Shown here one piece after another: positions 40,014-49,195 of a stretch of DNA of 64,000 nt (its first letter is position 1; the number at the start of each line of letters is the position of its first letter). The stretch comes from Helicobacter pylori. Its GTDB lineage: Bacteria; Campylobacterota; Campylobacteria; Campylobacterales; Helicobacteraceae. The position numbers and the translations under genes are program-made. Under the pieces are notes generated by a model, which saw nothing but the letters and a program-made list of their open reading frames with translations, was not told the DNA's origin and did no database searches. The stretch lies in NCBI RefSeq assembly GCF_900120335.1, contig NZ_LT635477.1, forward strand, positions 868,001-932,000, given 5' to 3'.

Positions 40014-40815
40014 GCTTTTTGATGCTCCACAAATTCAAAGGCCCATGCCCATGCCCAATGTTTAAGGGATTTTGAATAATGATAGTTAAAAGCTCTTTAG
40101 CCTTTGTGATAGCGTTTTTTAAATCCAGCTCTTGAGCGAGTAAGCCCACAATCAAGCTAGACAAAGTGCAACCCGTGCCATGCGTGTTTTTGGTGTTGAA
40201 TCGCTTGGCGTTTAAGATAAATTCAGCGTCTTCTAAAAACACCCAATCGTTGCTAAATTCTCCTTGAAAATGCTCTGTATGCCCCCCTTTAATCACAGCG
40301 TTTTTAACGCCTAAATCCCTTAAAACACCCATCGCTTTTGAAGCGCTTTTATCGTCTCGCACTTGAACGCCTGTGAGCGCATAGACTTCAGGGAGGTTAG
40401 GGGTTAATAAATTGGTTTTGGGTAAAAGGCGTTTTTTTAAGCTTAAAATCGCATCTTCTTCTAAAAGCAAAGCCCCATTTTTTGCCACCATGACCGGATC
40501 TAAAACGCACAACCCAAAATCACAAGTTTCTAAAGCGTCTGCTACGCATTCAATGATTTGAGCGTTGCATAACGCTCCCATTTTGAACGCCTTGATAGAA
40601 AAATCATCTCTAATGGCTAAGATTTGCGCTTTCACGCTCTCTACACTCAATGGATACACCCCATGCACGCCCTGTGTGTTTTGAGCGGTGATGCAAGTGA
40701 TCACGCTTGTTCCAAACACGCCCAAAGTTTGAAACGCTTTCAAATCGGCCTGTATCCCAGCGCCCCCACCGCTATCGCTGCCAGCAATGCTTAAAACTTG
40801 CGGATAAACTTTCAC
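40006..40815 (-). CDS. thiD: Hydroxymethylpyrimidine (phosphate) kinase ThiD
   Basis: 269 residues, ribokinase-like. Phosphorylates HMP and HMP-phosphate. The substrate motif [21 protein letters not shown] lies near the N-terminus, and [10 protein letters not shown] near residue 105. The active-site anion-hole segment is [18 protein letters not shown] (GTGC with the catalytic neighbourhood). It overlaps thiE by 8 bp and thiM by 4 bp. Confidence 0.94.
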   Translation of the reverse strand: MKVYPQVLSIAGSDSGGGAGIQADLKAFQTLGVFGTSVITCITAQNTQGVHGVYPLSVESVKAQILAIRDDFSIKAFKMGALCNAQIIECVADALETCDFGLCVLDPVMVAKNGALLLEEDAILSLKKRLLPKTNLLTPNLPEVYALTGVQVRDDKSASKAMGVLRDLGVKNAVIKGGHTEHFQGEFSNDWVFLEDAEFILNAKRFNTKNTHGTGCTLSSLIVGLLAQELDLKNAITKAKELLTIIIQNPLNIGHGHGPLNLWSIKKHV

Positions 40816-41591
40816 AATACTTCCTTAATAAGGCTATTTTCTAACTCTATAGGCAAGCTTAGAGCGTCTAAAAAATAAAACAAGAACGAACCATTGGAGC
40901 CGTTATTTTCTAACGCTTTTTTTTGCGCACTGAAAGCGGCTTGTTTATAGAAAGCGCAAAGTTGCGCCATAGAATCTAAGGGGTCTTTTTTCAAACTCAA
41001 AAAACTCGCGCATGCCGCTGCATGCAAACACCCAGCCCCTGTAATTGCAGTTAAATATTCGCTCCCCCCAGTAATACTCAAAACTTTTTCCCCATCGCTC
41101 ACGTAATCTATTTTGCCCGTCATTACGGCTATCACAGAATACTTTTGAGCCGCTCGTTTGACAATTTCTATAGGCGTGGCGGAAATGTTGGAATCTAACC
41201 CCTTACTTTCGCAAGAAATACCCACTAAAGAGCCTAATTCGGCGGCATTACCCCTAAGCGCGCTAACCCCTTCGCTTTCTAAAAGCTCTAAACTTGTGTC
41301 ATAGCGCAGAGCACTCGCTGAACACCCCACAGGATCCAACACGATGGGTTTATCCAAAGCCTTGTAACGTTTGATCGCCTCTTTAGCGCATAAAATGGTG
41401 CGTTCATTGAGGGTGCCAATATTAATAGCGAGCGCGTCAGAAATTTTTGCTAAATCGGGCATTTCAGCGATCGCATCGCTCATTAAAGGCGATGCCCCTA
41501 AGGCTAACAAACCATTAGCCACAAATTGCGCCACCACATAATTGGTGATGTTATGCACTAAGGGGCGTTTTTGGCGTAATTCCTTTAACAT
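40812..41591 (-). CDS. thiM: Hydroxyethylthiazole kinase ThiM
   Basis: 259 residues, ribokinase-like. Phosphorylates salvaged thiazole alcohol. Family features: [40 protein letters not shown] and [11 protein letters not shown], with the active-site Cys in [10 protein letters not shown]. It is the first gene of thiMDE. The 90 bp upstream contain an AAGGAGG ribosome site directly before the ATG, but no TPP riboswitch-type motifs could be found. Confidence 0.94.
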   Translation of the reverse strand: MLKELRQKRPLVHNITNYVVAQFVANGLLALGASPLMSDAIAEMPDLAKISDALAINIGTLNERTILCAKEAIKRYKALDKPIVLDPVGCSASALRYDTSLELLESEGVSALRGNAAELGSLVGISCESKGLDSNISATPIEIVKRAAQKYSVIAVMTGKIDYVSDGEKVLSITGGSEYLTAITGAGCLHAAACASFLSLKKDPLDSMAQLCAFYKQAAFSAQKKALENNGSNGSFLFYFLDALSLPIELENSLIKEVL

Positions 41592-41683
41592 AACGAACCT
41601 CCTTAAATTTTTTTTATTTTATACAAAAAATCCCTTGAGCGGCGCTGTTTTTGAAATTTAATGAAAAAGCGTTCAACAATGAA

Positions 41684-44674
41684 CTATTTTTCATTCACCT
41701 CATCTTTTTTAACCCCATTTTTCTTAAATATAGCGCTAGTGAGATCACAAAAGCGGTGGAAAAAGCGAGAAAGGCTTGCAGCGACTCTTTCTTTCACCTC
41801 TTGATAGCGCGAATTTTTGTCAAACCTAGAGACTTTTTCTTCAATGATTTCAGGAAATTTTGTCCCACTGAAATTAATTTCACCCCCACTAAAGGCAAGC
41901 TGCATGAACGAATAGGCTTTTTCTTCATTCAAGCGGTTTTCTTCTATGATATTTTGGAATTCCTCTTCTCTTTTTTGGTGGATATAGTTTTGAAAATATT
42001 CATGGACTTCTTCATCTTTGTTGTATTTGTCAATGAAACCCATGATCAAATCTTTTTTATTCCTTAATTCTATGCTGGAGTTAAGGATTGGCTCTATTTG
42101 GGTTTTAACGCCTTGAATTTCTAGATCAGGCTCTTTAGCGTATTTTTCAATCAAAGTCAAAATGTAGTCAATATTGACTTCCACTTGCTTGATGAGTTCA
42201 ATTTCAAAGATCAAATCGTCGTTAATCTCTTCTTTATCTCTCCCTTTTTCTGGTCTCATTTCATCGTAAAAATCAAGGTATTTGCTTTGATAGTCTTGAA
42301 AATCCCTTGGGTTGATGTGATCGTCTTTGTTAAAATTTTCAAAGCTGTTTAAAATATTTTCCAATTTCAAAATCTTGCCAAAAAGCTTAATAAAATCCTT
42401 TTTCTGGCTTTCTGAAATGATCGGCTCTTTTAGGGGAAACTCGGCTAAAAGCCTTCCAATCAAACCCTCATAGCCCTCGTATTCCTTATTGTTATCTGTG
42501 TAGCCTTTCAAATAATCTTCATATTTTCTTAATAGCGCAATAGACCTAGCGTCCTTCTTGCCAAAAAGCATGAGCGCGTCATTCAAATCCTGCTCTAAAT
42601 CCCTGAAACACACGATATTCCCATGCGTTTTAACGCTGTCTAAAATGCGATTCGTGCGTGAAAAGGCCTGAATTAGCCCATGGTATTTCAAGTTTTTATC
42701 CACCCAAAGGGTGTTAAGCCTTGTAGCGTCAAACCCGGTAAGGAACATGTTTGCCACCAGTAAAAGATCGATTTCACGCTCTTTCATTTTTTGAGAAAGA
42801 TCCTTATAATAGCTTTGGAATTTTTGATCCGAAGTGTCAAAAGAAGTTTTAAACATCCCGTTATAATCCGCAATCGCGCCCTCTAAAAAATCCCTTGAGC
42901 TTTTGTCTAGCCCACTAGCGCTTTCATTGTTTTCATCTTCTAGCGCTTCAATTTCTTCATTAGTGCTATAACTGAAAATGGTAGCGATTTTAAGGTTGTG
43001 TTTTTCTTCTTTAAAGGCTTGGTAATATTTTTTCAGCGCTTCTATACCAGAGCATGCCAGAATGGAATTGAATTTTTTATTTTTAGTGGCTTGATGGAAA
43101 CGCTCTAAAATGCATTTAGCGATTTCTTTGATCCTCCTACTATCTAAAAGCGCGTTTTTTTCATCAACCGCTCTAACCTCTTTATCTTTAATACCCTCTT
43201 TAGCTTTAATGGTGTTGTGGTATTCCACTCTAAAGGGCAAAACGTTTTTATCCCTGATCGCATCAATAATGGTGTATTGGTGGAGGCATGTCCCAAATTT
43301 TTGCTCTGTCGTGCCTAATGGGTTGTTTTTATCGCAATTTTGTGCGAAAATGGGCGTGCCAGTAAAGCCAAAAAGGTGGTATTTTTTAAACGCTTTAGTG
43401 ATGGCTTGATGCATGGAGCCTAACTGACTCCTGTGGCATTCATCAAAAATCATCACCACTTCTTCATTAAAAATCGCATGCCCTTTATGGGATTTAACGA
43501 ATTTGTCTAATTTTTGGATCGTGGTGATAATGATTTTAGCGTTAGGGTTTTCAAGCTGTTCTTTTAAAATTTTGGTGCTTGTGTTGGAATTAGCGCAATC
43601 TTTTTGGAATTTATCGTATTCTTTCATGGTTTGATAGTCCAAATCCTTCCTGTCCACCACAAACAAAACCTTTGAAACGCCTTCTAATTCTTTAGCCAAT
43701 GTTGCGCTTTTAAAGCTCGTTAAGGTTTTACCGCTCCCTGTCGTGTGCCAGATATAGCCTCCGCTCTGGCTTTTCCCATAAATTTTACTATTTTGCGCGG
43801 CTTTGATTTTTTCTAAAATCCTTTCTGCCGCCACGATTTGATAAGGCCGCATCACCAATAAAACCTCTTCGCTCGTGAAAACGCAATAGCGCGTTAAAAC
43901 GTTCAAAAGGCTGCGCTTTGCAAAAAACGCCTTAGCAAAATCCATTAAATCCTCAATATTATGATTCTTGCTGTCCGCCCAATAATTCGTGAATTCAAAA
44001 GTATCGGCTTTATGGTTTTTTTGGGCTATTCTTGTGGTGTTTGAATAATATTTACTACTCGTGCCGTTACTGATAACAAAAATCTGCACAAACTCAAAAA
44101 GCCCGTCTTCAGCGCTAAAACTATCCCTTTTATAACGCTTGATCTGATTGAACGCCTCTCTGATCGCCACGCCTCTTTTTTTCAATTCCACATGCACTAA
44201 AGGCAAGCCATTCACAAGGACACTCACATCATAGCGGTTCTCATACTTCCCTTTAGCGCTGTATTGGCGGATCACTTGCAAGGCGTTTCTATGGATATTT
44301 TTCTTATCAATGATTTTAATGTTTTTGGTTTTCCCGTTCTCTAGCGTGAGATTAAAAATCGGATCTTCTTGGATTTTTCTCGTTTTAGCCTTATAGTCAT
44401 CGTTTTTATTAGCGATGAATTGAAAATAAAGAGTGTCCCATTCTTTAGGCGTGAAACAATGATCATTAAGCTTTTCTAACTGCTCTTTTAAATTGTCTTT
44501 TAATTCTTCTTCTTTGTGGATTTTTTTAAATTCATAGCCTTGTTTTTGTAAAAGCGCGATAAACGCTCTTTCTAGCTCTGCTTCGCTCTCATAAGCGCTT
44601 TTCTTTTCATTACTGCTATGAAATTCCGCTACTACCGTGCTTTCATTGCTTTCTGCGATCGTTTCGTAATGCAT
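41684..44674 (-). CDS. hsdR: Type I restriction enzyme HsdR (motor and nuclease subunit)
   Basis: 996 residues. The N-terminal PD-(D/E)xK nuclease has Asp149 in NRYDVSVLVNG and Glu163-Leu-Lys165 in VELKKRG. The helicase motor begins with MRPYQIVAAERIL (motif Q-like), Walker A TGSGKT at ~312-317, then DECHRS (motif II), GFTGTP (III), and MFLTGFDATRLN with QAFSRTNRI (V-VI). The C-terminal helical part contacts HsdM. It needs HsdM and HsdS for cleavage; HsdM here is broken, so the enzyme is probably silent. Module copy C precedes its start. Confidence 0.93.
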   Translation of the reverse strand: MHYETIAESNESTVVAEFHSSNEKKSAYESEAELERAFIALLQKQGYEFKKIHKEEELKDNLKEQLEKLNDHCFTPKEWDTLYFQFIANKNDDYKAKTRKIQEDPIFNLTLENGKTKNIKIIDKKNIHRNALQVIRQYSAKGKYENRYDVSVLVNGLPLVHVELKKRGVAIREAFNQIKRYKRDSFSAEDGLFEFVQIFVISNGTSSKYYSNTTRIAQKNHKADTFEFTNYWADSKNHNIEDLMDFAKAFFAKRSLLNVLTRYCVFTSEEVLLVMRPYQIVAAERILEKIKAAQNSKIYGKSQSGGYIWHTTGSGKTLTSFKSATLAKELEGVSKVLFVVDRKDLDYQTMKEYDKFQKDCANSNTSTKILKEQLENPNAKIIITTIQKLDKFVKSHKGHAIFNEEVVMIFDECHRSQLGSMHQAITKAFKKYHLFGFTGTPIFAQNCDKNNPLGTTEQKFGTCLHQYTIIDAIRDKNVLPFRVEYHNTIKAKEGIKDKEVRAVDEKNALLDSRRIKEIAKCILERFHQATKNKKFNSILACSGIEALKKYYQAFKEEKHNLKIATIFSYSTNEEIEALEDENNESASGLDKSSRDFLEGAIADYNGMFKTSFDTSDQKFQSYYKDLSQKMKEREIDLLLVANMFLTGFDATRLNTLWVDKNLKYHGLIQAFSRTNRILDSVKTHGNIVCFRDLEQDLNDALMLFGKKDARSIALLRKYEDYLKGYTDNNKEYEGYEGLIGRLLAEFPLKEPIISESQKKDFIKLFGKILKLENILNSFENFNKDDHINPRDFQDYQSKYLDFYDEMRPEKGRDKEEINDDLIFEIELIKQVEVNIDYILTLIEKYAKEPDLEIQGVKTQIEPILNSSIELRNKKDLIMGFIDKYNKDEEVHEYFQNYIHQKREEEFQNIIEENRLNEEKAYSFMQLAFSGGEINFSGTKFPEIIEEKVSRFDKNSRYQEVKERVAASLSRFFHRFCDLTSAIFKKNGVKKDEVNEK

Positions 44675-44689
44675 GTTATTCCTTTTAAA

Positions 44690-44815
44690 AAATATTTCAA
44701 ATTCATTTTATAAGGGGATAGGGGGGTATTTTGCGATAATACCCCCCTTAACCCCCTTAAGATCCCCCTAACCCCCCAAGACCGCTTTTTTAATAAAGTT
44801 ATCACTTGCTTACGC
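44690..44815 (-). repeat. Dispersed G-rich module, copy C
   Basis: Read on the minus strand, AAGCAAGTGATAAC, AAAAAAGCGGTC, a series of G5-G6 blocks (GGGGGGTTAGGGGGA, GGGGGTTAAGGGGGG), then TACCCCCCTATCCCC and AATTTGAAATA. It matches copy B at both ends (AAGCAAG-GATAAC and ACCCCCTATCC). It begins at the hsdS stop codon and ends just before hsdR, so it may separate hsdR transcription from hsdMS. Confidence 0.55.
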
Positions 44816-46009
44816 AAGCTCTTTGTTATTTAGTGGGGTTAGGGGTTTGAAGGCCAATAGTTTTTCTCGGTAATATTCGTATTGTTTTTTTCTGGCTTTT
44901 ATTTCAGCGGGGATACCGGCTAATAAATCGGTGGTTAAAAGTGAAAATTGATCCAAAATCTTAACGATCTCTTGTTGGATCTCTAGGGGTGGGATGGGGA
45001 TTAAAAAATTTTGTAAGTCTTTGCTATAAACATGAGGAATTCCCCCTGCGCTTTTTGTTGCATGGATTGCATCTTGTTGCGTTGTAAGGTAGTGAAAAAG
45101 ATATTTAGGCATTAGGGTTTTTTGTTTTGGTGAAACAGAAAAAGAGTCAGCAAGAAAAACAGGAATATCCCAATAACTAACATAGCCAGCATACACTCCA
45201 GATGAAGAAATCGCTATTGTTTCTCCGCTACGATTTGCCTCATTGTGATAATAAGCGGGTTGTCTTCCCCCCGAAATAACGGGGACTTTTCCAAAAGTTA
45301 CGGCTTTTTTTGTTATTGATTTTCCTTTTTGAAAATCACACACCTCCCCCAACTTCCTAAACTCCACCCCCTTAGGCGCTAGAGTTTGGAGTAAGGTTTT
45401 CAAGCGTTTAGGGTAGGGTTTGGCGCTCATTTTGGCGTCTTTGTGGTTTGAATTAATGCCATTGAAGTCTAAAAGCATGTTTTGGTAATACTGGTATTGC
45501 TTTTTTCGCGCGTTTAATTCTGTGTTTAATTCTGTGAAAGCGTCCAAAATCTTAACGATCTCTTGTTGGATCTCTAGGGGTGGGATGGGGATGGTTAAAG
45601 TTTCAATATCTGCTTTATTGAGTGCGGGGATACCAGCACCAAATTGAGATTTCATAAGAATGGTTTGAGAATTTTTTAAAAAATAATATAAAAATTTATA
45701 ATTGAGTTTTTCTGAATTTAATTCAATCGCATAACAATGAGCACCCGCCCAAAATTTTGAAGTCATGTAATTTACATAACCGGCAGAAGCACCGCCCTGA
45801 CTTATGATAATCTTTGGACAATCTGTATTATATTCATTCCAATAACCAGAAGCATGAATTCCTCCATTCATGACAGGATATTCTCCATAATCCAAAAGAA
45901 GCTCTTTATTAAGTTGTTTTCCTTTAAAAATATTTATGACCTCCCCCAACTTCCTAAACTCCACCCCCTTAGGCACTAGAGTTTGGAGCAGTCGCTCTAT
46001 TTTATGCAT
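44810..46009 (-). CDS. hsdS: Type I restriction specificity subunit HsdS
   Basis: 399 residues, two target-recognition domains and two central helical conserved regions. Each half has a TRD beginning VEFRKLGEV and ending in IPIPPLEIQQEIVKILD followed by a Lys/Arg/Tyr helix (ARKKQYQYYQNML; ARKKQYEYYREKL). The halves diverge in their middle parts, as expected for TRDs of different specificity. DNA repeats at both ends of the TRDs (44952-45001/45543-45592 and 45342-45377/45939-45974) could recombine and swap TRDs. The reading frame is intact. hsdM lies 10 bp upstream. Confidence 0.9.
   Translation of the reverse strand: MHKIERLLQTLVPKGVEFRKLGEVINIFKGKQLNKELLLDYGEYPVMNGGIHASGYWNEYNTDCPKIIISQGGASAGYVNYMTSKFWAGAHCYAIELNSEKLNYKFLYYFLKNSQTILMKSQFGAGIPALNKADIETLTIPIPPLEIQQEIVKILDAFTELNTELNARKKQYQYYQNMLLDFNGINSNHKDAKMSAKPYPKRLKTLLQTLAPKGVEFRKLGEVCDFQKGKSITKKAVTFGKVPVISGGRQPAYYHNEANRSGETIAISSSGVYAGYVSYWDIPVFLADSFSVSPKQKTLMPKYLFHYLTTQQDAIHATKSAGGIPHVYSKDLQNFLIPIPPLEIQQEIVKILDQFSLLTTDLLAGIPAEIKARKKQYEYYREKLLAFKPLTPLNNKELA
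44952..45001 (+). repeat. hsdS direct repeat, unit 1 (partner 45543-45592)
   Basis: A 50-bp stretch identical to 45543-45592. It encodes the conserved IPPLEIQQEIVKILD region at the end of each target-recognition domain. Perfect identity at 591-bp spacing makes homologous recombination between the halves likely. Confidence 0.85.
45342..45377 (+). repeat. hsdS direct repeat, unit 2 (partner 45939-45974)
   Basis: A 36-bp stretch identical to 45939-45974, continuing with one mismatch into CTAGAGTTTGGAG. It encodes the VEFRKLGEV start of each TRD. Together with the 50-bp repeat it flanks both TRDs. Confidence 0.85.
45543..45592 (+). repeat. hsdS direct repeat, second copy of unit 1
   Basis: Identical to 44952-45001; see that entry. 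This copy ends the N-terminal target-recognition domain of HsdS. Confidence 0.85.
45939..45974 (+). repeat. hsdS direct repeat, second copy of unit 2
   Basis: Identical to 45342-45377. It begins the N-terminal target-recognition domain, near the start of hsdS. Confidence 0.85.
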
Positions 46010-46019
46010 TTTGCCCCCC

Positions 46020-47374
46020 TTAAGCTTCTAACTCTTTGATGATAAATTCAAGGCTGTTTCGTAAAGCGCTTTGTTTTTCTACGATTTGAGAAATCTCACT
46101 ATTAAGCGCTTTAATGTCAATGGCTTCTTTAGTGTCTTCTTGCTCCACATAGCGGTTCACGGAAAGGTTGTAATCGTTTTCTTTGATTTGCTCCATATTA
46201 GCTAGGGCGCAAAAGTGCTTAACCTCTTTTCTTTCAATATAGGTTTGCAAAATCTTTTCTCGGTTGCGCTCTTTGAGCTTGTTTTTCTTGCCTTCTTTGA
46301 CAAATTCCTTACTCGCATCAATAAAAAGCGTGGTGTCGTCTTTTTTGTTTTTCTTAAGCACTAAAATGCAAGTAGCGATACTCGTTCCAAAAAAGAGGTT
46401 GTCTGGTAAAGCGATCACGCAGTCAATGACATTCTCTTTGAAGGGTTGGAAACGATCGCATCAAAAGGCTCATCGTCTTCATGTTTTGGGTCTAAAAGCG
46501 TGTCCCCGTGCACGATGTGGAATTTAGAGTAATTGATGTCATGCAAAAACATGTTGATGCGGCAAAGGTTGTAAGTGGTCAAATTGATTTCTTGCCCAAA
46601 ATACCCTTTTGAGACATTTTTATCGCCTAACACTTTAGAAAATTGTAAGAGTAAGCTTCCGCTCCCACAGCATGGGTCATAAACTTTATTGACGCTCTCT
46701 TGGCCGTGCAGGGTGATTTTAGCGAGCAATTCGCTCACTTCTTGGGGGGTGAAAAATTCCCCTCCGCTTTTGCCGGCATTGCTCGCATACATGGCCATTA
46801 AATATTCATAAGCGTCGCCAAAAACATCAATCCCGCTTTTTAAATAATCGCCTAATTGCATGTTCCCTATGGCTTCAAGGATTTTAGTCAATTTCTCCAC
46901 CCTATTTTTATGAGAGCTCCCTAATTTATTGCTATTGACATCTAAATCCGCAAACAAGCCTTTGACATTTTCTTCTGATGGAGTGCCAAGGCTGGATTTT
47001 TCTATTTCGTTAAAAATATTTTGTAGGGTTACATTGAGATCTTCGTTATTGGGCGCGTTTTTTAACACGTTACAAAATAAAGCGCTTGGCGGGATGAAAA
47101 AGCCTTTTTCTTCAATGGTTGATTTTCTTACGATTTCAGCCTCTTCATCGCTTAATGAAGCGTAATCAAAGTTAGGATCAAGCTTTCGCTCGTATTCATT
47201 GTGGTGATTAGCCATGTTTTCTGAAATGTAGCGGTAAAAAAGAATGCCTAAAACGTATTGCTTAAAATCCCAGCCATCCACTGAGCCTCTCAATTCGTTC
47301 GCCACTTTCCAAATGGTGTTGTGCAATTCGTTGCGTTCTAATGACGCTTGGTTATTGTTTGGGTTGTTTTCCAT
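46020..47374 (-). pseudogene. hsdM: Type I methyltransferase HsdM with internal deletion and frameshift
   Basis: Two pieces. The first starts at MENNPNNNQ (ATG 47372-47374; an upstream in-frame ATG lies in the promoter region of the divergent gene) and covers the N-terminal helical domain and SAM motif [13 protein letters not shown]. It reaches FDAIVSNP, where motif IV (NPPY/F) should follow, but instead reads SKRMSLTA and stops. The second piece resumes in another frame at [26 protein letters not shown]. The junction near 46436-46446 lacks about 70 expected residues, including the tyrosine of motif IV. A frame shift cannot repair it, so methylation and therefore the whole RM system are probably inactive. 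Confidence 0.85.
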
Positions 47375-47557
47375 GATATAAGCCCCTTTTTTGTGTTTTT
47401 TTGATTGGCGTTTCTTGTTTGGCGTTGGGCGCGCGCCCTTTAAAGGTTTCATTATAGCAAAGAATATTATTTTTTTATTCCATGCGTTTTCTGTGCGTTT
47501 GTGGGGTAAATAAGATATAATCGCCTTTTTAAAATTCATTTTTTAAAAGGGGTTTGA

Positions 47558-48244
47558 ATGGTATTTGACAGAACAATCAGCGTAAGAGAAAAAAAAGCGG
47601 CTAAAACGCTTGGGATTATTGGGATCGTCTTTTTTATTTTGTTTGGCATCGTAATAAGCGGGGTGGCTTTTCAAAAAGAGTGGGTGCAACAATTGGATTT
47701 ATTTTTTATAGACTTGATCCGCAATCCTGCCCCCATTCAAGGGAGCGTGTGGCTTTCTTTCGTGTTTTTTAGCACATGGTTTGCGCAAAGCAAGCTCACC
47801 ACCCCTATAGCCTTACTCATTGGCTTGTGGTTTGGGTTTCAAAAACGCATCGCTTTGGGGGTGTGGTTTTTCTTTAGCATCTTATTAGGTGAATTCACCT
47901 TAAAATCCCTTAAGCTTTTAGTGGCGCGCCCACGGCCTGTAACCAATGGCGAATTGGTTTTCGCGCATGGCTTTAGTTTCCCCAGCGGGCATGCTTTAGC
48001 TTCAGCGCTTTTTTATGGCTCTTTGGCGTTGCTGTTATGCTATTCTAACGCAAATGCTCGCATTAAAACGATTATTGCTGTGGTTTTGCTTTTTTGGATT
48101 TTTTTAATGGCGTATGACAGGGTTTATTTAGGGGTGCATTACCCTAGCGATGTTTTAGGAGGGTTTTTATTAGGGATTGCTTGGTCGTGCTGCTCTTTAG
48201 CGCTTTATTTAGGGTTTTTGAAACGCCCTTATAAAGCCGCTTGA
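47558..48244 (+). CDS. hupA: PAP2-family membrane phosphatase (HupA-like)
   Basis: 228 residues, about six membrane helices. The phosphatidic-acid-phosphatase signature is complete: KLLVARPRP (KX6RP), SFPSGHALAS (PSGH) and YDRVYLGVHYPSDVLGG (SRX5HX3D-like, with Arg-Val-Tyr-x-x-x-His). From memory, the H. pylori homologue (HupA) is the main undecaprenyl-pyrophosphate and phosphatidylglycerol-phosphate phosphatase. It faces away from hsdM across a 183-bp shared promoter region. The C-terminal genes are convergent. Confidence 0.85.
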   Translation: MVFDRTISVREKKAAKTLGIIGIVFFILFGIVISGVAFQKEWVQQLDLFFIDLIRNPAPIQGSVWLSFVFFSTWFAQSKLTTPIALLIGLWFGFQKRIALGVWFFFSILLGEFTLKSLKLLVARPRPVTNGELVFAHGFSFPSGHALASALFYGSLALLLCYSNANARIKTIIAVVLLFWIFLMAYDRVYLGVHYPSDVLGGFLLGIAWSCCSLALYLGFLKRPYKAA

Positions 48245-48271
48245 AGCGTTTTTTAAAAAGAAAGTGATGGG

Positions 48272-49195
48272 TTAAGGGTATAACTCCTCTTTCTTTTTAA
48301 CCTCATCAAATTCATCTTTATAGCGTTGTGGGTGGTTTGGATCATAATCCACAACGCTCTTTAAAAAACCGCTGAATTTTTCATTTTTTGCGCTAAGCTC
48401 TGAAGCCACGGTGTAATCAATCTTTTCTTTGTATTTAGCGTTCAATAAAATAGTGCTTTTATCCTCATCAGTCCTCAAATCAATCACGCCAATCCCAAAA
48501 CTCGCATGCAAACGCTTCAACAAATCCATGAGTTGGGGGTTATGCGTATCAATATGACGGCCCACTAAATACCCCTCATTAGCCCACGAGCTGTTAGAAA
48601 TCGCTTGAAAATAACACTCCCTGCAATTATGCACGCTGATTTCTTTTTTCAATTCAAAACTCACCAGTTTAACGGGTAAAGTGTCAAATTTCTTAGAAAA
48701 AGCGATTAAATTTGCATTAGACCATTCAGCGTGTAAAAACCTAACCCCCACCATGTCCGGATAAAGCCACCTGTCCATGCCTTTTGATGATTTTGAACTC
48801 TCTTCATGAAAAATGGTTTTTGTGTAGCATTTCAAATTTTCGTTATTAATAGCCATGTAAGTTAAAAAGGGGTGCAAATCCCTTTCATGCGCGATTTTAG
48901 CGCTTGGAACGCTTGGTTTTTGAGCGTTTAAGCCCAGCTCTTTAGCCGCACCTTTTAGAGCGATTAAAGTTGGTTTTTCTTGCGTTTTTTTAAAAGGCAG
49001 TTCTTCGCCCTTGTTTAAGGCTGTATAAATATAAGAACTAACGCTCTGGTGTGGGGTTTCGCCCCCACAATCAAACATGTTTTCAATCTTGCCTTTTTCA
49101 AAAAGCTCTTTAGCTTTATCATAAACCAGAGTAACCTTAATAGGTCCTGTAATTTCTAAAACGCTTTGAATGATTTCAATGTCTCGTGGTTTCAT
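48272..49195 (-). CDS. HrgA-like protein: HARE-HTH domain with PD-(D/E)xK-like nuclease core
   Basis: 307 residues. Residues ~1-65 look like a HARE/ASXL winged helix: IIQSVLEITGPIKVTLVYDKAKELF, then TPHQSVSSYIYTAL. The second part has Asp147 in LYPDMVGV and Glu181-Leu-Lys183 in SFELKKE, the PD-(D/E)xK pattern, followed by CYFQAISNSSWANEGYLVG and GIGVIDL. This matches the COG2958/HrgA group. The DNA-binding plus nuclease layout suggests a modification-dependent or orphan restriction function. It overlaps the ABC-F gene by 4 bp and lies 731 bp from the hsd promoter. Family assignment is by eye. Confidence 0.65.
   Translation of the reverse strand: MKPRDIEIIQSVLEITGPIKVTLVYDKAKELFEKGKIENMFDCGGETPHQSVSSYIYTALNKGEELPFKKTQEKPTLIALKGAAKELGLNAQKPSVPSAKIAHERDLHPFLTYMAINNENLKCYTKTIFHEESSKSSKGMDRWLYPDMVGVRFLHAEWSNANLIAFSKKFDTLPVKLVSFELKKEISVHNCRECYFQAISNSSWANEGYLVGRHIDTHNPQLMDLLKRLHASFGIGVIDLRTDEDKSTILLNAKYKEKIDYTVASELSAKNEKFSGFLKSVVDYDPNHPQRYKDEFDEVKKKEELYP

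Noticed and set aside
41592-41683. TPP riboswitch before thiM
   Set aside because: The gap is too short, and the conserved CTGAGA and ACCTGA-type motifs are absent.
44632-44817. 61-codon minus-strand frame between hsdS and hsdR
   Set aside because: It runs over module copy C and into hsdR in another frame, with no start signal.
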